A stretch of 64,000 nucleotides of DNA from Pseudoalteromonas sp. H105. GTDB taxonomy: Bacteria > Pseudomonadota > Gammaproteobacteria > Enterobacterales > Alteromonadaceae. The position numbers and the translations under genes were made by a program. Under the pieces are notes generated by a model that did not search any database, was not told the DNA's origin, and was given only the letters and a program-made list of their open reading frames with translations. Shown here piece after piece: positions 9,299 to 18,915 of this stretch. Position 1 is the first letter of the stretch. Every line of letters begins with the position of its first letter. The DNA is taken from positions 16,375-80,374 of the forward strand of contig NZ_LOFH01000015.1 of NCBI RefSeq assembly GCF_001469215.1, in the 5' to 3' direction.

Positions 9299-10333
9299 AT
9301 GTCAACATTATTTAATACACGTTTTGCGTTAATTCAAGCACCGATGGCTGGTGTGCAAGATGCATTTTTAGCCAGTGCGGTGTGCAATGTTGGTGGGTTA
9401 GGTTCATTACCTTGTGCAATGTTTTCTAATGAACAACTTTTAAATCAGCTGCATACGTTAGTTAATTCTACAGAGCACCCTTATAACTTAAATTTTTTTT
9501 GCCACACCCCAGAAAACTACACTATGGCGCAAAAAAACCGATGGCATTCGTTATTAACACCGTATTTTGATGAGTATGGTGTGGATGAGTCAAAAATAGG
9601 AATGAACGCCTCGCGTAAGCCTATTGATGATGAAATTATCGATTTAATAGCGCCTTTTAAACCACCTGTAGTGAGCTTTCATTTTGGTTTACCTAAGCCA
9701 CATATGGTCAATAAAATAAAAGGGTGGGGTGCAAAAGTGATATCAAGTGCAACCACGGTTGATGAAGCTAAATGGCTCGTTGATCATGGGGCTGATGCCG
9801 TTATCGCGCAAGGACTTGAAGCGGGTGGTCATCGCGGCCACTTTTTAAAGAATGATGTGAGCCTGCAGTGTGGCGTAAAGCATTTAGTGGAGCAATGTGT
9901 TGCGCAGTTATCAATTCCTGTTATTGCCGCCGGAGGAATTACAACACCTGAAGGTGTGGGTGAACTACAGGCGTTAGGAATATCAGCAGTGCAAGTAGGG
10001 AGTGCTTATTTGTTGTGTGATGAAGCACGAACATCGTCATTGCATAAAGCGGCTTTAAATAAATTTGCACAAAACGATACCGCATTGACGTCTGTATTTT
10101 CTGGGCGCGCCGCGCGGGGTATTTGTAATCGTGCAATGACTGAATTGGCAGAACATTCGATTCATGTCCCGCCATTTCCTTTTGCCAGCATCGCAATGAC
10201 CGCACTCAGAACAGAAGCTGAAGCGCTCGGCGATAGTGACTTTTCACCATTGTGGTGTGGGCAAAATTTTATAGCTAGACCAAACCTTAACGCAGAACAA
10301 GTTACCATGTTACTTATGCAAGGCTGGCGTTAG
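9299..10333 (+). CDS. Nitronate monooxygenase (2-nitropropane dioxygenase family)
   Basis: FMN-dependent flavoenzyme that oxidises alkyl nitronates such as propionate 3-nitronate, usually a detoxification activity. The TIM-barrel family pattern is clear over 344 residues: IQAPMAGV at the N-terminus, NVGGLGSLP, the loop AQGLEAGGHRG near residues 166-176 (which holds the catalytic His of the class), PVIAAGGI and VQVGSAYLL for phosphate binding of FMN. GGGAG precedes the ATG. It is convergent with the Nudix gene, with only about 58 bases between and no clear terminator. Confidence 0.88.
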   Translation: MSTLFNTRFALIQAPMAGVQDAFLASAVCNVGGLGSLPCAMFSNEQLLNQLHTLVNSTEHPYNLNFFCHTPENYTMAQKNRWHSLLTPYFDEYGVDESKIGMNASRKPIDDEIIDLIAPFKPPVVSFHFGLPKPHMVNKIKGWGAKVISSATTVDEAKWLVDHGADAVIAQGLEAGGHRGHFLKNDVSLQCGVKHLVEQCVAQLSIPVIAAGGITTPEGVGELQALGISAVQVGSAYLLCDEARTSSLHKAALNKFAQNDTALTSVFSGRAARGICNRAMTELAEHSIHVPPFPFASIAMTALRTEAEALGDSDFSPLWCGQNFIARPNLNAEQVTMLLMQGWR

Positions 10334-10391
10334 AAATAGTATGGTGTAAGTTTATACTCACTTTCTTGTTTTACATTAAATATGAAAGTAA

Positions 10392-10904
10392 CTACAGCTG
10401 CTGAGCGATTGCTTTAAGTAAGTAAGTTTCACGAATAATAGAGAGCCCTTGCTTATCACTATTGGCTAATGTGCGCTCATTATGAGCAATCGCTTTGTGT
10501 ATGTCTACCCATTTAGCTTGCATGCCATTTTGTAGTTCGTAATGCTCTAGTTGTGCTTGGCCTAAGGTGTCATCAATGTCACAAAAATAGCAGTAAGACT
10601 TTATGTGAATGACTTCGTAGTCATCCTTGTACCATGGGCGATATTCTTCATACAGACCAAACTCCCCAATTACTTGAATGTTTTGCGCACCGGTTTCTTC
10701 TTGTAGTTCGCGTATCAGCCCTTGTTCAAGTGTTTCAAAATCATCAACGCCGCCACCGGGTAAACTATAATCTTCGTAGCGAGCGGTATACATTAATAGT
10801 ATTTGTTCACCTTTCAAAACAATCGCACGGCCGGTAAGACGGGTAAATTGGTTTGGGTTATCGGCGGTTATACTTGGGTGAGTCGTTGTTTTAAGAAGAT
10901 GCAT
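10392..10904 (-). CDS. Nudix hydrolase
   Basis: A 170-residue pyrophosphohydrolase. The full Nudix box is present at about residues 49-71: GGVDDFE, seven residues, then RELQEETGA, fitting Gx5Ex7REUxEExGU. The glutamates bind the catalytic magnesium. An N-terminal strand region with LTGRAIVLKGEQILLMY matches the Nudix core. The substrate (nucleotide, sugar nucleotide or other diphosphate) cannot be told from the box. AGAGG lies before the ATG at 10904. The upstream neighbour on the same strand is the LacI regulator, about 100 bases away, probably a separate unit. Confidence 0.88.
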   Translation of the reverse strand: MHLLKTTTHPSITADNPNQFTRLTGRAIVLKGEQILLMYTARYEDYSLPGGGVDDFETLEQGLIRELQEETGAQNIQVIGEFGLYEEYRPWYKDDYEVIHIKSYCYFCDIDDTLGQAQLEHYELQNGMQAKWVDIHKAIAHNERTLANSDKQGLSIIRETYLLKAIAQQL

Positions 10905-11003
10905 AAAGCCTCTAAAAATATATTAAAAAAATAGCTTTTAAAAATGACAAGCCAACTTAAAATCGACTCTGTCTTACTAAAATCCATCAATTTATCTTTA
11001 TTA

Positions 11004-12005
11004 TCACGTCTTATTGGCGATTGATTGGCGTATCACCAGTTCAGGTTCAAAAACGGTTTGTAACGTTGGCGTGGTTTTTTGATATACCTCACTTAAAATC
11101 CAGTTAGCGGCCATTCTCCCCATTTCGTTGATAGGATAATTGATTGTAGATAAAGGTGGAAATACATGGCGAGTGAAAAAGACATTGTCGTAACCCATGA
11201 TAGAAAGAGCTTCAGGCAGTTCAACCCCATGCTCTCTTGCGCATGCCATTGCGCCTGTTGCCATTTCATCATTCGCACAAATTAATGCTGTGAAGGGATG
11301 TGACGTAGCATGTAAATGCTTATATCCTTGGGTGCCACCACTTTCCATAAAGTCACCTTCATAAAGTAGTTCTTCATCAAACGCGATGTGGTATTCGAGC
11401 AAGGCTTGCTTGTGGCCAGCTAAACGCGCTTGTGCATCTTTTTTCCAAAGAGGGCCACTTATATAGGCAATGTTTTTATGGCCCTGCTCTAAAACGTACT
11501 TTGCCGCTAAGTAGCCACCGTGCTTATTATTTAAAGTGATACAGCGCTCAGCTAATTCAGGAATAAAGCGGTTGAGTAAAACAAACGGTGTTTTACCTTT
11601 AGCCAGCTCAATAAGGTAGTGATCGCTTACAGCTTCAACATGCAAAATTAAGCCATCGCAATTGCGGCTAATTAAAAATTCAATAGCTTGCTCTTCACGT
11701 GCTTTATCACTGTGGCCAGCGGCAATAATAACGTGCTTACTCTGCTTGCGAAATACATTCTCAATACCTCCCATCATTGGCCCATAAAAAGGACCTGATA
11801 ACTCGGATACTAATAACCCCACACTGTTTGAACAATTAGAGGCAAGTGACTGAGCAATTGAGTTGGGTCTATAGCCGAGCTCATTCATTGCGGACGTTAC
11901 TTTTTTTCGTGTGGTATCGCTCACATTCGCATTGTTGTTCATTACGCGTGAAACAGTGGCAAGTGACACCCCTGCAAGCTTTGACACCTCATAAATGGTG
12001 GCCAT
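11004..12005 (-). CDS. LacI-family transcriptional regulator of the beta-glucoside locus
   Basis: DNA-binding repressor of 333 residues. The N-terminal helix-turn-helix (ATIYEVSKLAGVSLATVSR, residues 2-20) and hinge region with a GYRPN motif are typical, followed by a periplasmic-binding-like sugar sensor domain (VGLLVSELSGPFYGPMMGGIE onward). It is the last gene of the minus-strand operon after GH1 and the GPH transporter, 21 bases past the transporter stop. The divergent promoter region upstream of that operon contains two perfect palindromes of the LacI-family type, so this protein is the obvious ligand-released repressor of both operons and of itself. The inducer is inferred to be a beta-glucoside or glucose derivative. 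Confidence 0.9.
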   Translation of the reverse strand: MATIYEVSKLAGVSLATVSRVMNNNANVSDTTRKKVTSAMNELGYRPNSIAQSLASNCSNSVGLLVSELSGPFYGPMMGGIENVFRKQSKHVIIAAGHSDKAREEQAIEFLISRNCDGLILHVEAVSDHYLIELAKGKTPFVLLNRFIPELAERCITLNNKHGGYLAAKYVLEQGHKNIAYISGPLWKKDAQARLAGHKQALLEYHIAFDEELLYEGDFMESGGTQGYKHLHATSHPFTALICANDEMATGAMACAREHGVELPEALSIMGYDNVFFTRHVFPPLSTINYPINEMGRMAANWILSEVYQKTTPTLQTVFEPELVIRQSIANKT

Positions 12006-12026
12006 GTTTTTCCTTTACGTATTCGT

Positions 12027-13358
12027 TTACGTGTTATTACTTGTTGCTAAATCAGCGTGTATTTTTTTTACGGTTGTATTATCAAGAATATACCTTTTCA
12101 TGATCAACGCGACAAGCACACTACCAATAGCCGGGTATAAGGTGAATGACATCAATATACCATTTTTAGTTGTTTCACTGAGCACTGTATTTGCTTCATA
12201 ACCATAATAAGCGAGTAACCAGCCTGCTAACGCACCGCCTAGGGCAAGACCAAGCTTGATAAAAAATACCACACTAGCATAAACCAGCCCGGTTAAACGT
12301 TGTCCATCTTGCCATTGACCAAAGTCAATTGTATCGGCCATTTTTGCCCACAATAAGGGGGTTGCCATTTGTGTGAAAAAACACCATAAAAAATAAACAC
12401 CAAAGGCCAAAATAAGATTGTCATTGGGTAGCCAAAAGGCAATACAGCTAATAGCACCAGATATAAATTGTAAATAAATATAGGCTGTTTTCTTGTCAAC
12501 AAATTTACTTAAAGGCTGAGCGCAAGCGCAGCCTAAAATGTTACCGATCATGCCAAGGGTCACAAATTGGGTGACTAAATCACCTTCACCCAGTACGTAT
12601 TTTATGTAGTAAATAGCGAGTGTTGTGCGAAGTACCATGCTTGTTAACAGGACTGCTGATGCGGCGCATAGCACCTTAAAGGGGCCATTTTTCCAAAGAG
12701 TTGTCATTTGTTGCTTTAAATTGAGTCGTTTGTTTTGGCTGGCGCAAACCCGCTCTTTAGTAAACTTAAAGCAAATGAGAAATAACGCGACGCCAAGGGC
12801 ACTCATCAGCACCATAGTTAGTTGATAACCCAACGCGTTATCACCTTTACCTAGCCAGCTGACTAATGGCAAGGTGCATGCACTGACAATTAAGCCACCG
12901 AGCATACCAAATACAAATCGATATGACTGAATCGAGACACGTTCACTCGGCTCACGACTAAGCACACCGCCAAGCGCAGAGTAAGGAATATTAATTGCGG
13001 TATAAACTAGCATTAACAGGGTGTAAGTGACAAATGCATAGATGACTTTGCCTGAATCAGTTAAATCAGGAGTCGTGAAAGTAATAACACTGATTAGCCC
13101 AAAAGGCACAGCTAGCCAAAGTAAATAAGGTCGATAACTGCCATAGCGAGTGCGCGTTGAGTCTGTTAATGAGCCCATTAGCGGGTCGGTGATTGCATCG
13201 ATGACTCTAACGACTAAAAATAATGTCCCCACTACGGCTGGGGAAATACCAAATATGTCGGTATAAAAAAAAGTTAAAAATAGCATCACCGTTTGAAAAA
13301 TGATGTTACTTGCCGTATCACCTAACCCGTAGGCTATTTTTTCTTTTTTTGTTAGCAT
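12027..13358 (-). CDS. GPH-family sugar:cation symporter
   Basis: Inner-membrane transporter of the glycoside-pentoside-hexuronide family (MelB/XynP-like), 443 residues with about twelve helices. The start KKEKIAYGLGDTASNIIF and the loop ITDPLMGSLTDSTRTRYGSYRPYL contain the GPH signature (an Asp-rich cation site and the G-x-x-R/P-Y loop). It is located between the GH1 beta-glucosidase (18 bases upstream) and the LacI regulator, so the substrate is most likely cellobiose, laminaribiose or another short beta-glucoside imported intact. That substrate is inference from context. Confidence 0.88.
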   Translation of the reverse strand: MLTKKEKIAYGLGDTASNIIFQTVMLFLTFFYTDIFGISPAVVGTLFLVVRVIDAITDPLMGSLTDSTRTRYGSYRPYLLWLAVPFGLISVITFTTPDLTDSGKVIYAFVTYTLLMLVYTAINIPYSALGGVLSREPSERVSIQSYRFVFGMLGGLIVSACTLPLVSWLGKGDNALGYQLTMVLMSALGVALFLICFKFTKERVCASQNKRLNLKQQMTTLWKNGPFKVLCAASAVLLTSMVLRTTLAIYYIKYVLGEGDLVTQFVTLGMIGNILGCACAQPLSKFVDKKTAYIYLQFISGAISCIAFWLPNDNLILAFGVYFLWCFFTQMATPLLWAKMADTIDFGQWQDGQRLTGLVYASVVFFIKLGLALGGALAGWLLAYYGYEANTVLSETTKNGILMSFTLYPAIGSVLVALIMKRYILDNTTVKKIHADLATSNNT

Positions 13359-13376
13359 GGCCGGCTCTTATTGTTA

Positions 13377-14669
13377 TTAGCGTTGTTTTAAGAGTGCGCG
13401 GTATTGTTTTGCGCTTTCTTTAAGTATGCGTTGTTGGGTTATATAATCAATATAAACCAGACCAAAGCGTTTTTCATAACCATAAGCCCATTCAAAGTTA
13501 TCCATCAAGCTCCAAGCAAAATAACCTTGTACGTCTACGCCCTGTTTTATCGCGTCGTCAACGGCATTCAAATGGGTATGGTAGTAACTCACACGGTCGT
13601 AATCTAGCACTTGATTACCTTGGCGTGTATCTGCCATGGCTGCACCGTTTTCAGTGATATAAACCTTAGGTAAGGTGTACAACTTATTCAATGAGGTTAA
13701 TAGTTCTGTTAAGCCTTGTGGGTATATTTCCCAGCCCATATCTGTGATGGCAACATCGGGTAATGCAACTTCTTCAAACCCGTCATCAGCTGTTTTTTGA
13801 TAGTGTATTCGGGTGTAGTAATTCACCCCTAAAAAATCAATCGATTGACTAATGATTGCCATGTCATCAGGCGCAATATTAGGTTGAACATCTAGTGGTA
13901 ACTCATTAATAAGTGAAGGGTACTGACCTTCTAACACCGCTTTTATATACCATTGATTATGGTATTGATCAGCACGTTGTGCTGCGAGCTTATCCTCTTC
14001 AGTAAGCGGGTAAGTGGGGCTAAAGTTTAAAACAATACCGGCTTCAACGTCAGGGCAGTTTTTACGTAGTATTTTCATTGCTAAACCATGGCCTAACAAT
14101 AAGTGATGGGCAGCGTGTCGACCGGCTTTTTGACTTTTAATGCCAGGTGCATGAACGCCAATCTCGTACCCTAAGTAGGCGCTGCAAAAAGGTTCGTTTA
14201 ATGTTGCATATGAGTCAACCAGCCCTTTAAACGCCAAACTTACAATGTCAGTGTAAGCGGCAAAGGCATACGCCGTATCGCGGTTTTGCCAACCACCTTC
14301 ATCTTCCAAATACTGTGGTAAGTCCCAGTGATATAAGGTGACATACGTTTTGATATTACGAGCTTTTAATGCTGTTAATAATTTACGGTAAAACGTGATG
14401 CCTTGTTGATTTACGTTGCCATCTTGGTTAATTACACGAGGCCATGAGATTGAGAGCCGATAAGCATCCACGGCTAAGTCGGCTATCATATCGATATCTT
14501 GCTGCCAGTATTGAACATGCTGACATGCTATATCGCCATTACTTTGGTCAGCAATGGTATTGGGCTCCGCACAAAAGGTATCCCAAATACAGGTAAGGCG
14601 CGTATCCCGTGCGCCTTCAATTTGAAATGAGGCGGTAGCAACACCAAAAGTAAATGGCGGCTTGAGCAT
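13377..14669 (-). CDS. Glycoside hydrolase family 1 beta-glucosidase
   Basis: Cytoplasmic retaining beta-glucosidase; no signal peptide. GH1 hallmarks are FGVATASFQIEGA near the N-terminus, TLNEPFC with the acid/base Glu at about residue 160, YITENGAA with the nucleophile Glu at about residue 343, and SLMDNFEWAYGYEKRFGLVYID near the C-terminus. I begin at the ATG at 14669 (430 residues) because the family core starts about ten residues later and the likely promoter puts the transcript start near 14763; ATGs at 14744 and 14756 would make an almost leaderless mRNA with an odd basic extension. First gene of the GH1-GPH-LacI operon. It would split imported beta-glucosides to glucose. Confidence 0.88.
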   Translation of the reverse strand: MLKPPFTFGVATASFQIEGARDTRLTCIWDTFCAEPNTIADQSNGDIACQHVQYWQQDIDMIADLAVDAYRLSISWPRVINQDGNVNQQGITFYRKLLTALKARNIKTYVTLYHWDLPQYLEDEGGWQNRDTAYAFAAYTDIVSLAFKGLVDSYATLNEPFCSAYLGYEIGVHAPGIKSQKAGRHAAHHLLLGHGLAMKILRKNCPDVEAGIVLNFSPTYPLTEEDKLAAQRADQYHNQWYIKAVLEGQYPSLINELPLDVQPNIAPDDMAIISQSIDFLGVNYYTRIHYQKTADDGFEEVALPDVAITDMGWEIYPQGLTELLTSLNKLYTLPKVYITENGAAMADTRQGNQVLDYDRVSYYHTHLNAVDDAIKQGVDVQGYFAWSLMDNFEWAYGYEKRFGLVYIDYITQQRILKESAKQYRALLKQR

Positions 14670-14769
14670 TGCTGATTGCTTAGGTAAAGAGATTGTTTTA
14701 AACACGATTGAGAATATCCTCTTACTTTTAATGGCAATGCGCATTAGATAAAACACATCATAGCGAGTT

Positions 14770-14798
14770 TATGTAAGCGCTTACAATATTATTGTAAA
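14770..14798 (-). promoter_or_regulatory. Promoter of the GH1-GPH-LacI operon
   Basis: Minus-strand -35 TTTACA (14793-14798) and -10 TACATA (14770-14775) are separated by 17 bases. The -10 overlaps the left end of the 14772-14785 operator, so repressor binding would block polymerase. Read from sequence; the start site is not measured. Confidence 0.6.
14772..14785. promoter_or_regulatory. LacI-family operator 1
   Basis: Perfect 14-bp palindrome TGTAAGCGCTTACA with the central CG typical of LacI-family sites. It overlaps the -10 of the leftward GH1 operon promoter. An identical copy lies 59 bp away, centre to centre. Confidence 0.92.
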
Positions 14799-14802
14799 TA
14801 AA

Positions 14803-14830
14803 TTGCTAAATAAAATTTATATGGTATAAA
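14803..14830 (+). promoter_or_regulatory. Promoter of the permease-GH3 operon
   Basis: Plus-strand -35 TTGCTA (14803-14808) and -10 TATAAA (14825-14830), 16-bp spacer. Operator 2 begins at the next base, covering the expected transcription start. Confidence 0.6.
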
Positions 14831-14844
14831 TGTAAGCGCTTACA
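14831..14844. promoter_or_regulatory. LacI-family operator 2
   Basis: Second perfect copy of TGTAAGCGCTTACA, directly downstream of the rightward -10. With operator 1 it places one site on each divergent promoter. The 59-bp centre spacing is about 5.6 helical turns, so looping would not be on the same face, and simple occlusion is the more likely mode. Confidence 0.92.
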
Positions 14845-14940
14845 TTTTATGTTGCAACTATTATTTACTTTTTTAAATACTTGGGAAAGTGGGTGTATAG
14901 GGGCAATCAACTGATAATTATTAATAATTAGAGATATATT

Positions 14941-16200
14941 ATGGCACAAGCGCCTTTGACAACACATCAACACAATGACACCCCGACGATGCCTAAACAA
15001 ACATTTGCGCTTGCATCGTTGACCACTTTATTTTTTATGTGGGGGTTTATAACGTGTTTAAACGACATTTTAATACCTTACTTAAAAGGCATGTTTTCGC
15101 TTACGTACACGCAGGCCATGTTGGTGCAATTTTGCTTCTTTGGTGCCTATTTCGTAATGTCTATTCCCGCAGGAAAACTGGTTAGTAAAATTGGCTATCA
15201 ATACGGCATTGTTGTTGGGTTAGTCGTGGCGGCAATAGGGTGTGCACTGTTTTATCCAGCCGCCGATGCACATGTTTATGAATTATTTTTATTTGCGCTG
15301 TTTGTATTAGCCTGCGGTATAACAATTTTACAAGTGTCAGCTAACCCATATGTTAGCGTATTGGGGAGTGCTAAAACAGCCTCTTCTCGCCTCACTATGA
15401 CACAAGCGTTCAACTCGTTAGGCACAACTGTCGCTCCTATTTTTGGTGGGTGGTTGATTCTTAGTGAAATAAGCCAAGCCACAGCTGAGCAAGTCAAACT
15501 GCCTTATTTAATTCTTGCGGCAAGTTTATTAGTATTAGCTGTTATTTTTGCTTTTCTAAAACTTCCTAAATTGGGTAAGACAGATTCTCAAGAACATGTT
15601 CAGCCAGATGATAACTTTGTTGATTTAGGCAGTGTATGGCAGTATCGCCACCTTATTTTGGGTGCAATCGGTATTTTCGTGTATGTCGGTGCTGAGGTCG
15701 CGATTGGTAGCTTTTTGGTGGGCTTTTTAACCCTTGACCATATTGCTGCGTTAAGTGAGCAACAAGCAGCACATTACATCAGCTATTATTTTGCAGGTGC
15801 GATGATTGGGCGTTTTGCCGGTGCTGCAATCATGCAAAAAGTCAATGCGCATGTTGTTCTGGCTTGTCATGGATTGTTAGCTGTTGTGTTTATTCTGGTT
15901 GCGATGACAGGACAAGGTTCACTTGCTATGTGGGCTATTTTATTGGTCGGCTTATGTAATTCAATTATGTTCCCGACTATATTTAGTTTGGCATTACAGG
16001 GCTTAGGTAAATACACTTCTCAGGGATCGGGCATTTTGTGTCTAGCGATTGTTGGTGGTGCTATTGTGCCGCTGTTGCAGGGCGTATTAGCCGATAATAT
16101 AGGCGTACAATTAGCATTGATGCTGCCCATTGTTTGTTACCTTTACATCACATACTTTGCGCTATCAGGCTCAAAGGTTTCTTCAACCCGTCAACTATAA
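14941..16200 (+). CDS. FHS-family sugar MFS permease
   Basis: Inner-membrane transporter of 419 residues in the fucose/galactose/glucose:H+ symporter family (GluP/FucP-like). Signature features are FFMWGFITCLNDILIPYLKG in the first helix and loop, FGAYFVMSIPAGKL, and VSANPYVSVLG near residue 135. The first residues (to about 18) are polar. First gene of the rightward operon under operator 2; the GH3 lipoprotein gene follows 13 bases after its stop. It likely imports glucose released outside the inner membrane by the GH3 enzyme, which is inference from context. The ribosome-binding site before the ATG is weak. Confidence 0.88.
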   Translation: MAQAPLTTHQHNDTPTMPKQTFALASLTTLFFMWGFITCLNDILIPYLKGMFSLTYTQAMLVQFCFFGAYFVMSIPAGKLVSKIGYQYGIVVGLVVAAIGCALFYPAADAHVYELFLFALFVLACGITILQVSANPYVSVLGSAKTASSRLTMTQAFNSLGTTVAPIFGGWLILSEISQATAEQVKLPYLILAASLLVLAVIFAFLKLPKLGKTDSQEHVQPDDNFVDLGSVWQYRHLILGAIGIFVYVGAEVAIGSFLVGFLTLDHIAALSEQQAAHYISYYFAGAMIGRFAGAAIMQKVNAHVVLACHGLLAVVFILVAMTGQGSLAMWAILLVGLCNSIMFPTIFSLALQGLGKYTSQGSGILCLAIVGGAIVPLLQGVLADNIGVQLALMLPIVCYLYITYFALSGSKVSSTRQL

Positions 16201-16213
16201 TCAGGTGCAAACC

Positions 16214-18733
16214 ATGACTCTAAAAAAACCATTCACACTCTCGACCCTAATTATGGCGACAATAGCGATGAGCGGCTGTTCTGACCCTGCTCCTAAATCG
16301 CAAAGTGTTAAACACGATCTTGACGTTTGGCCTGTGATAACAACGGGTATTAATGACGACGCTGATATGGAAACTAAAATAGCAACGTTGTTGTCGAGTA
16401 TGACGTTAGAGCAAAAAATCGCTCAAATGATCCAACCTGAAATCCGTGATATTACAGTTGAAGATATGCGTAAATACGGCTTTGGCTCTTATTTGAATGG
16501 TGGGGGGGCATTTCCTAATAATAATAAACATGCCTCTGCTGCAGATTGGATAGACTTGGCTGAAAAAATGTATCAGGCATCAGTCGATGATTCGTTAGAT
16601 GGCATCAATATCCCTACTATGTGGGGAACCGATGCTGTGCATGGGCATAATAATGTTATTGGTGCGACGTTATTCCCGCATAACATTGGTTTAGGGGCAA
16701 CAAATAACCCTGAGTTAATAGAGAAAATAGCCGCTGCTACAGCGCGAGAAGTGATGGTAACAGGTATTGACTGGGTATTTGCTCCGACCGTCGCTGTTGT
16801 CCGTGATGATCGTTGGGGCCGCACATATGAGGGGTATTCAGAAGATCCTGAGATAGTTAAAACCTACTCAGCGGCAATTGTAAAAGGCTTGCAAGGCGCT
16901 GCAGATGAAGACTTCTTATCAGATAGGCGAGTGATCAGCACAGTTAAACACTTTTTGGGTGATGGTGGTACACAAGGCGGTGATGATCAAGGGAATAATA
17001 TAGACAGTGAAGCGGATTTATTTGCTATTCACGCGCAAGGGTATGTGGGTGGCTTAAGCGCGGGTGCGCAAACGGTTATGGCATCGTTTAATAGCTGGCA
17101 TGGTGAAAAGATACATGGCAGCAAGTACCTTCTTACTGATGTGTTAAAAGGCAAAATGGGATTTGATGGATTTGTTGTTGGTGATTGGAACGGTCATGGA
17201 CAAATCCCTGGGTGTACCAACGGTGACTGTGCACAAGCGGCGAATGCGGGCTTAGATGTTTATATGGTGCCAACAGATGCGTGGAAGCCTTTGTATGACA
17301 ACCTGATTAAGCAAGTTAAAAATGGCACCATTGCGCAATCACGCATCGATGATGCTGTAACCCGTGTTTTACGTGTGAAAATGCGAGCGGGTTTATTTGA
17401 CAAACCAAGCCCTGCAAAACGACCGCTGTCAGGTAAAACAGAAGTGATTGGTAGCGCTGAACACCGTGAAATTGCAAAACAAGCCGTTCGTGAATCGCTT
17501 GTTCTGCTTAAGAACAAGCAGCAATTGCTTCCTCTTTCACCTAAAGCTAACGTACTTGTGGCGGGTCTTGGTGCCGATAATATTGGTATGCAGTCAGGTG
17601 GTTGGAGTATCACGTGGCAGGGAACAGGCAATGAGAATAGTGACTTCCCTGGTGGTACGTCAATTTTGGATGGTATTAAACACACCGTAAAGCAAGCAGG
17701 TGGCCAAGTTCAGTATGACTTAAATGGTGAGTTTAATACCCGTCCAGACGTTGCAATTGTGGTATTCGGTGAACAGCCATATGCAGAAGGCAATGGTGAT
17801 TTAGATAATCTTGAGTATCAACGTGGTAATAAGACCGATTTAGCTTTGTTGCGTAAGCTTAAAGATAAAGGCATTCCAGTGGTTTCTCTTTTTATTAGCG
17901 GACGACCAATGTGGGTAAATGCGGAATTAAATGCCAGCGATGCTTTTGTGGCAACTTGGTTGCCTGGAACAGAAGGGGATGCTATCAGTGACGTGTTATT
18001 TTCGCACGCTGACGGCTCTGTAAATTATGACTTTAAAGGCAAGTTATCGTTTTCTTGGCCAAATAACCCAATTGATAACCATAACCGTGGTGATGAAGAC
18101 TACACGCCATTGTTACCATACGGGTTTGGTTTAACCTATAAAGACAAAAATACGCTAGGCGATGACCTTGCTGAGCAAGGTCAATCATCACAACAACTTG
18201 AAGATTTGGTAATGTTTGAGCGTGCAGTTAAATCGCCGTGGAGTCTTGTATTACAAAGTGCAGAGCAACAAAAAACTATGGCTAGTAGTCGTGAGTCTGT
18301 TGGTGCTGTCAGTGTTAAAACGTTTGATAAAGATGTACAAGAAGATGCACGAGCTATCAGTTTTACAGGCAGTGAAACCGCTGCTGTGCGTTTAATGGCA
18401 GCGTTCCCATCAGACTTACGTTCATACGTTGAAAAGTCAGGTCAACTGCAGATGCAAATTAAAGTCGATCAGACTGCTGATGCGCCGCTATGGCTTGGTA
18501 TGCAATGTGGCGGTGACTGTCAGGGGAAGTTTGATATTTCAAAGCAGCTCAAGGGGCAAAGTGGTTGGCAAACTCTGAACATAGATTTAGCGTGTTTTGC
18601 AGATCAAGGAGTTAACTTGTCTCAGGTATTCTCACCTTGGCAAATAAGTACGTCTGCAGCTTGGCATGTATCAATTGCAAAGTTAAGTATTCACACTAAT
18701 CGTGATGCTACCTCTGCAATAACCTGCCAGTAA
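16214..18733 (+). CDS. Glycoside hydrolase family 3 exo-beta-glucosidase lipoprotein (ExoP-like)
   Basis: Cell-envelope exo-beta-1,3/1,4-glucosidase that releases glucose from beta-glucan oligosaccharides. Starting at 16214 gives 839 residues with a lipoprotein signal ending MSGC (residues 18-21), so it is probably anchored in the envelope. The GH3 core is clear: WGTDAVHGHNN, KHFLGDGGTQGGDDQGN and VVGDWNGHGQIPGC, whose Asp324 is the expected nucleophile. The (alpha/beta)6 sandwich second domain follows, then about 170 C-terminal residues of a carbohydrate-binding-like beta domain (from about 680). Length and order match the ExoP enzyme described from a marine Pseudoalteromonas. AGGTG lies before the start. 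Last gene of the rightward operon, followed by a terminator. Confidence 0.92.
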   Translation: MTLKKPFTLSTLIMATIAMSGCSDPAPKSQSVKHDLDVWPVITTGINDDADMETKIATLLSSMTLEQKIAQMIQPEIRDITVEDMRKYGFGSYLNGGGAFPNNNKHASAADWIDLAEKMYQASVDDSLDGINIPTMWGTDAVHGHNNVIGATLFPHNIGLGATNNPELIEKIAAATAREVMVTGIDWVFAPTVAVVRDDRWGRTYEGYSEDPEIVKTYSAAIVKGLQGAADEDFLSDRRVISTVKHFLGDGGTQGGDDQGNNIDSEADLFAIHAQGYVGGLSAGAQTVMASFNSWHGEKIHGSKYLLTDVLKGKMGFDGFVVGDWNGHGQIPGCTNGDCAQAANAGLDVYMVPTDAWKPLYDNLIKQVKNGTIAQSRIDDAVTRVLRVKMRAGLFDKPSPAKRPLSGKTEVIGSAEHREIAKQAVRESLVLLKNKQQLLPLSPKANVLVAGLGADNIGMQSGGWSITWQGTGNENSDFPGGTSILDGIKHTVKQAGGQVQYDLNGEFNTRPDVAIVVFGEQPYAEGNGDLDNLEYQRGNKTDLALLRKLKDKGIPVVSLFISGRPMWVNAELNASDAFVATWLPGTEGDAISDVLFSHADGSVNYDFKGKLSFSWPNNPIDNHNRGDEDYTPLLPYGFGLTYKDKNTLGDDLAEQGQSSQQLEDLVMFERAVKSPWSLVLQSAEQQKTMASSRESVGAVSVKTFDKDVQEDARAISFTGSETAAVRLMAAFPSDLRSYVEKSGQLQMQIKVDQTADAPLWLGMQCGGDCQGKFDISKQLKGQSGWQTLNIDLACFADQGVNLSQVFSPWQISTSAAWHVSIAKLSIHTNRDATSAITCQ

Positions 18734-18751
18734 AAACAGTTCAATCCCTTC

Positions 18752-18788
18752 TAGCAGGTGCTTAGCCCATTAGTACCTGCTATTTTTT
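18752..18788 (+). terminator. Terminator of the permease-GH3 operon
   Basis: TAGCAGGT (18752-18759) pairs with ACCTGCTA (18775-18782) over a 15-nt loop and runs into six T. It starts 18 bases after the GH3 stop codon. Confidence 0.8.
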
Positions 18789-18915
18789 AACTATTCACAC
18801 CCTGTATACTCTGTGCCTTTTCATGCTAACTTATTGATGAAAAACATTAAATTTTATGCTAATGTGATTTGATAAAAAACTGCTGTGTTTAAGCTCTAAA
18901 TAAAGGCTCTTAAAA

